Part shown: piece by piece, positions 58,906-64,000 of the stretch | Layout: the number at the start of each line of letters is the position of its first letter | Position numbering within the stretch: position 1 is the first letter of the stretch | DNA from: Sclerodactyla briareus | Lineage: Eukaryota; Echinodermata; Holothuroidea; Dendrochirotida; Sclerodactylidae | Direction of reading: 5' to 3' | NCBI GenBank assembly: GCA_026419785.1 | Contig: JAODTK010001777.1 | Span: 573,501 to 637,500, forward strand | Length of the DNA stretch: 64,000 nucleotides | Translations under genes and position numbers: made by a program | The notes under the pieces: generated by a model | The model's input: the letters and a program-made list of their open reading frames with translations, nothing else | Databases searched by the model: none | Told to the model about the DNA's origin: nothing

Positions 58906-58917
58906 TCTGCATTTCCC

Positions 58918-58918
<1 letters not shown>

Positions 58919-58949
<31 letters not shown>
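58919..58949. repeat. 31-base poly-C run
   Basis: The longest homopolymer of the window. The true length is probably uncertain in any assembly. Confidence 0.8.
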
Positions 58950-59144
58950 TTGTACCCTCATCTTCGAATATCCCTCCTTGCCTTAAATTGAGCATCATCT
59001 TTCCAGCGAATAGATGCTTACTTAGTTCCATCTCATTTTTTAGATTCGAATTATTTCTTCATTTTAATCAGCATATGCACTTATGTCATGAATAGTGACA
59101 TATAAGGGCTTGGTGGACCATCCAGGTCTGTGCGTGTGCTACGA

Positions 59145-60335
59145 TTACTTAATATGGGCCATGTAAATTGTCATGAGAGCCATATGAATGAGCTGACAGA
59201 TATCGGCCCTATGAGGAAACTTTACGCTTTTATTCAAGTTATCTGCCAAATTCTGATAGACTCTAATGGCTTTATGTAGACAGATAAATCTTGCAATATC
59301 TGGGCCATATAAAATTCATTAGGCCCTATGAATTTATATCTGCGTGCTTTGATGTACTAATATGGGCCATATAAAGTTTTATAGAGCCATATAAAAGAGT
59401 TGCCAAATATAAAACGATACTTTCATTAAGTTACATCTGCCCAAATCTGCATTACCAATAATGGCTGTATATGGCCAGATCTGGCTTGCCATATCTGGGC
59501 TAATCTGGATTTTATATCTGGACCATAACTGGCCCATATCAATTTGACACCTGCTTGTGGTTTTTTTTTTCAATTGGGTTTTTTGTTACTTTTTATATGG
59601 GCCGGATAAAGGGGTTGCCAGATATGACCTGATACTTTTATCAAGTTATATCTGCCCATATCTGAATATACCCATATATGGCCATATATGGCCAGATATG
59701 GCTTGCCATAACTAGGCTATATCTGGATTTTATACATATCTGGCCCATATCAATTTATCTGTTGTGTCACGTGTACTTGATTGGGCCATATAAAGTTTTA
59801 AATGGGCCAGATAAAGGGGTTGCCAGTTATAACTTGAAACTTTTATCAAGTTATATCTGCCCAAATTTGAATATACCCATATATGGCTTTATATGGCTTT
59901 AGATGGCTTGCCATATCTGCGGTAATCTGGATTTTATTCTGGCCATATCTGGATTTTATGTCTGGACCATATCGGCCAATATCAAGTTTACTTGAAATGT
60001 GCCATATAAAGTTTATATGGGCCAGATAGGAGGGGTTTCCCAGATATAAAATGATACTTTTATCAAGTTATATCTGCCCAAATCTGAATATACCCATATA
60101 TGGCCTCTATATGGCTTGCCATATCTGGGCTATATCTGGATTTTATATCTGACGGCCATATCTGGATTTTATATCTGGGCCATATCTGGCCCATATCAAT
60201 TTTAATTGATATGGGCCATATAAAGTTTCATATGGGCCAGATAACAGGGGTTGCCAGATATACTTGAACTTTTATCAAGTTATATCGCCCAAATATGAAT
60301 ATACACATATTATGGTTTATATGGCTTTATAAATG
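59145..60335. repeat. AT-rich satellite, about 212-bp unit, five to six copies
   Basis: Marker ggggttgccagatat recurs at 59398 (variant), 59610, 59816, 60032 and 60246. Each unit also has acttttatcaagttatatct, gcccaaatctgaatatac, ccatatatgg, cttgccatatctgggctat and ggcccatatcaattt. It shares words with the 65-bp satellite at 56.7-57.6 kb (gccatataaag, ccagatat), so the two arrays are related, in inverted order. Confidence 0.88.
59672..59691. promoter_or_regulatory. Two adjacent consensus CArG boxes
   Basis: CCATATATGG at 59672-59681 and again at 59682-59691, both perfect CC(A/T)6GG. In animals this is the serum response factor/MADS-box site. It sits in a satellite, so occupancy is uncertain. 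Confidence 0.35.
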
Positions 60336-60559
60336 CTGCTATAATTCTGTTGCATTGTTTCGAAGAAGAGCTACACATTTAATACCGGTCTGAGAGATAA
60401 TAAGAAAAAAGAGATTGAGAGGAGGGGGGTTAATCATGAACTGGTAATTAAATTTTCGTTTTAAGATCGTCATAGTTCTGATGGCCTTCTTCGTATTGAG
60501 TTATGTAGTCATGTCGTATGGTGTGTTTGTGGGTGTGTACACACACTTTCCTCATAAGT

Positions 60560-61110
60560 TAAACCAGGCCTAGGTTAAAGAAGCTCATGTGTTATCACCA
60601 TAATGTGTACATGATCCTTATTGTTCTGGGACCGGTGAAAGGTATTGTGAAGATTGCCTACCATGAGGAAAAACGTCTGGGATTCTAACATGGTTAAGGT
60701 CAGAATGCTTGGTTGGAAGCAAACTAAGGGTGCAGCTTGCTTAGGGGTAGTACAAGATTTCAATTGTTCTTGGTAGAGATAATCATGGGCCATTTGGAAA
60801 AAAATGTGAAAATTTAGCTTTATTCATTTTGTGTTCTGTGAATTACTAACTCGACCTGGTTGATGGTGAAGCATAGATTGGTATTTTCGTACCTATGATG
60901 TAACATGAACCCTATGGTTAGTAGGTTAGGTCCAAGGCATTTGAGGTCAACAGAGGTCAACATTTTTTGTAAACAAAAAACAAGAATATTGGTTGTATCA
61001 ATTTGAAATTCAGTGTGTGCTTGTTAATGGGTAGTACAGACCCGATGTTTTTGGTTGAGATATAGGGGTCATTTTCTGAGAAAATAAGATTGTGAGAATT
61101 TTATTTATTT
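60560..61110. repeat. Diverged copy of repeat family A
   Basis: Pieces of the satellite unit appear twice, e.g. acatgatccttattgttctg, tggttggaagcaaac, ggggtagtacaagatt, and then acctggttgatggtgaagca, acatgaaccctatggtt, gaggtcaacagaggtcaa. Confidence 0.55.
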
Positions 61111-61599
61111 CATTCCTCATAGAGCCACGAGTGCTGGGGATCGAACCCCGTTGAAATGGCGGCCAGGTATGGCCAGGTTGGTGGGACACATGTAAACTGT
61201 AATCATTGGATTCACTGGGACCAGATGTGAAGTTGTTAAGTATCCCAATGCATAATCAGTAATATCTTGATGCTCAGTAATATATGCGTAATGTATATAT
61301 AGTCAGTTGTTTCTCCTGTGCGAGCCAAATCATTTCGTGCTACAATTTGAACAGAGCTGTGGCAAAATGGAATGATAACATGAATATAATTTATACCCTT
61401 CTTTATACATTTGGTGTCTGCCATTTAGACCCATTCTATTGCATTCATTGTTCAGACTAGCATGCCCCCCAAATACCTCAAGTAGATTCCAAACTCATAT
61501 CCAAAAAATCCTGGTGGCTGCACAAATTACGCCCAAGACAGGGAACAATTTTTGGTTTTAATAAGTAGTATCAGGGCCAGAGTTAATGACTTCTTCATG

Positions 61600-62210
61600 A
61601 TTATATCCGGCGACACTGGGATTATGGTTTGGGGGGGGTAGTTGCCGCAGCCGCCGTCCCAGGCTCTTGCCGCATGCCGGAAACTTTAGGCTGTTAGCGC
61701 AATAAACTCTTCAAACTCTTCTTATCCGATTGATCTGAAACTTGGTACGCGTGTCCGCCCAGTGAAATCTCGGATGATTTTGAAAGTGGGCATCAATGCA
61801 ATGCTGTGGGCCGCTAATTTGCATGGTTTATGCAGATTTTCAAACTTCGTCAGATTTAATTGAACGAAACTTGGGGGGTAGGGATTATAGTTGACCGGCA
61901 AATGTGGAGGTCATTTCAAGGTCATCGAAGGTCAAATTTGCAAAAAATGTAGCAATTTTCCATATTTGACAGATTTGATCAAAAACTGGTGGAGGGGAGC
62001 TAACATTTGTTTCCGCACAAAGTAGAAGTCATTCAAGCCCTCGTGGGTCAACTTTGCATAATCAATGTGCCTCATATTAACTTCCAGTTATTTGGTTTCT
62101 GACCAATGGGGGTCTTTATGGGGTGTAGATTACTTCTTCCCAATGATTGCTCAAAAGCGAGGAGATACACGTGGGCGGGTTACCCGCCCACACATGTTTA
62201 GTTTCTAATC
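61600..62210 (+). repeat. Interspersed repeat H, copy 1, hairpin end
   Basis: Parallels 62580-63545: gttagcgcaataa, ctgaaacttggtac, cccagtgaaatctcggatga, gtgggc, cgctaatttgcat, aaggtcatcgaaggtcaa. The right end is GTGGGCGGGT-T-ACCCGCCCAC (62171-62191), a 10-bp-arm hairpin, then acatgtttagtttc. Confidence 0.6.
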
Positions 62211-62579
62211 ACATTAAGTGTTAGCCCCTTCATATCTATCCCCAGGTATTTTATTATGATCTGCTGCCTCCAGTGGAGAGATTACCTCGTATTCTTCCTA
62301 TTGGTGACCAGTCAGTTCTCTTCAAATTAAAGGTCCTTTCAGTTAAGATCGCGAATGCATACCAAATTATTGAATTTTAGCCTCTGATGTACAACTTCTA
62401 TTGGACTTGCTCAACCTACTTAGCTGAAATACTTAACTACAATCCCACAGATTTAGTAGGCTTCAAAAGTGATGTTGCATAAGTTTATTTACTTCTCTCA
62501 TTTACTGTGATTCATCTTTATGGTATATTAATTACTCGTATTCATTAGAGTTCTCCTCGTGTCTTATTACCTGTACCTT

Positions 62580-63545
62580 ATCATATCCCCACTTCGGGGA
62601 TATTAGGGTTTGGCTTAAGCCGTTCCGCCGCCGCGTCCGCACCTGCGTCCACCGTATTTCTTGTTTGCGCAATTTAATTCTCCAACAATTTGTCCATTTG
62701 AGCCGAAACTTGGCGCACATGTCTGCCTCAGTGAAATCTTGGATGAGTTCAAAAGTGGGCGTTCGCCCACATGAACGGGGTCCGCTAATTTGCATAATTT
62801 TTCGTGATTGGAAGATTTTCCTGTTAGCGCAATAACTCTCCAACACCTTGTCCGTTCGAGCCGAAACTTGGCACAAATGTCCGGCCCAGGAAATCTCAGC
62901 TGGGTTCAAATGGATGTCGCCCCCACGGCAGGGTCAACTAATTGACATAATTTGCGCCAATTGTCAAAAGTTGGTCGGATTTCCACGAGACTGTAGGTGG
63001 GGAATATGTTGGTCCCGAAAAAAAATGAAGGTCTTACAAGGTCACCAGAGGCAATTATGCGAGTTACAAAAGCTTGTCGGATTTCAAGAAACTTAGTAGT
63101 GTGTGGCGAGGTTTGGGTCCCGAAAAAGAGGAGGACAGTTCGGGGTCATCAGAGGTCAACAGTTCACGCTTAATTGCCTAATTCGCGCATCGCATTTTCG
63201 AAGTTGTTTTTTTTTCACGAAACTGGTAGGGGTGGGGACTATAATTGGTCCCTAAAGAAGTGAAGGTCATACAATTGGCACCAGAGGTCAAATACGCTAT
63301 TATCGAAATTTGTCGGATTTCAACGAAAATTGGTAGGTGTGGAGATGTTTGTTCCCGAGAAAAATGCGAGAGGACATTTGGGGTCAGCAGAGGTCGAAGT
63401 CACGCTAATTTGCCCAATTTGAACATTTTTAGACAGTGGTCAATATACCACGAGCCCACATGGTAACTCATACAGCCATCTTCACCAACTGATCCCGAGG
63501 TGGGGATAACACATTGGCGGTAACCGGCCAGCATGTGTCTAGTTT
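62580..63545 (+). repeat. Interspersed repeat H, copy 2, with terminal inverted repeats and hairpins
   Basis: The left end tatccccacttcggg (62584) is repeated in reverse complement at the right, cccgaggtggggata (63494-63508), with one mismatch. The left end is itself a hairpin, ATATCCCC-ACTTC-GGGGATAT at 62583-62603. After the right inverted repeat comes a second, imperfect hairpin with outer arms ACACAT/ATGTGT, then CTAGTTT. Inside are three or four internal units with gtcggatttc, gaaactt and AGGTCA half-sites. No protein. Confidence 0.55.
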
Positions 63546-63589
63546 AGATGTATTCAGAGATAGTAGGATATTATAGAACTTCTCTACTC

Positions 63590-64000
63590 TTCTCTGTTTC
63601 CTCAGTGGTAGTATGTGGTACCCAAAATTATTTTGACCTTCCCGCTTTGTCAAGGATAGTTTATAAGCTCGGCCCTTCCCTGCTTATTCGAGATAGTTTC
63701 ATATACAGAATTGTTTGGCCTCTCTGCTTCCTAGAGATAGTTTGATAATAACCAAATTGTTTTGCCCTTCTCTGCACTCCTCAGAAATGAGTTTGATAAT
63801 AACAAAATGTTTTTGCCCTACTCGCCTTGTCAGAGATAGGTGCTGATACCAATATTGTTTGCCTTCTCTGCTTCTCAGAGTAGTTTGATAATAACAAAAT
63901 TGTTTTGCCCTTCTCTGTTCCTCAGAGATAGTTTGATAATAACAAGAATTGTTTTAGCCCTGCTCTGCTTCCTCAGAGATAGTTTGATATTAACCAAATT
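63590..64000. repeat. Minisatellite, about 48-bp unit, running off the window
   Basis: At least eight copies of cctcagagatagtttgataa, taacaaaattgttttgccc, ttctctgctt. Spacing of the cctcagagat motif is 45-50 bp. The array continues beyond the window end. Confidence 0.88.

Overview
The window reads as a piece of a draft nuclear genome from an animal, most likely a marine invertebrate deuterostome. It has large introns, spliced EGF-like and CUB exons, tRNA-derived SINEs, non-LTR and gypsy retrotransposon relics, and a very heavy load of satellites and interspersed repeats. No bacterial gene organisation is present. EGF repeats combined with a CUB domain recall sea-urchin fibropellins, but the combination occurs widely in animals, so I do not name a species.

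The one gene I can follow is on the + strand. Eight EGF-like exons lie at 238, 4316, 5330, 9449, 15821, 21289, 24575 and 56456, and a degraded ninth at about 1358. A CUB exon lies at 13771-14140. The three cleanest EGF exons are 111-114 nt, flanked by AG and GT, and enter and leave in phase 1, the classic shuffled-module pattern. Exons at 238, 5330, 15821 and 56456 read through; the others, and the CUB exon, carry small frame breaks. Because the retroelement relics are broken in the same way, consensus indels in the assembly are at least as likely as gene death. Possible further exons lie at 27054-27217, 27824-28160 and 28686-28808. No start, stop, promoter or polyadenylation site of this gene is identifiable, so the window is probably internal to it.

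Region by region: 0.2-9.6 kb holds EGF exons, a SINE, a 1 kb minisatellite (5.8-6.8 kb) and a tandem 450-470 bp block. 10.3-12.2 kb is a 309-bp satellite studded with AGGTCA half-sites. 12.4-22 kb has the CUB exon, two EGF exons, dispersed repeats and an inverted-repeat element. 22.2-24.3 kb is a + strand LINE relic. 25.9-27.0 kb is a 33-nt minisatellite. 28.9-37.1 kb is repeats. 37.5-39.0 kb is a minus-strand leucine-rich-repeat receptor fragment with a transmembrane helix, followed by a minus-strand LINE relic (39.2-39.8 kb). 40-54 kb is mostly unrecognised sequence with satellites. 55.3-56.3 kb is a minus-strand Ty3/gypsy polymerase relic ending just before the last EGF exon. 56.7-60.3 kb contains two AT-rich satellites with CArG-like boxes. 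61.6-63.5 kb has two copies of a hairpin-ended element. A 48-bp minisatellite runs off the right end.

The strongest biological story is a multi-EGF/CUB extracellular protein interrupted by mobile DNA. The most unusual sequence signals are the nuclear-receptor-type direct repeats inside a satellite, paired CArG boxes, and hairpin-plus-CTAGT repeat ends that look Helitron-like. I did not find a clearly new biological system.
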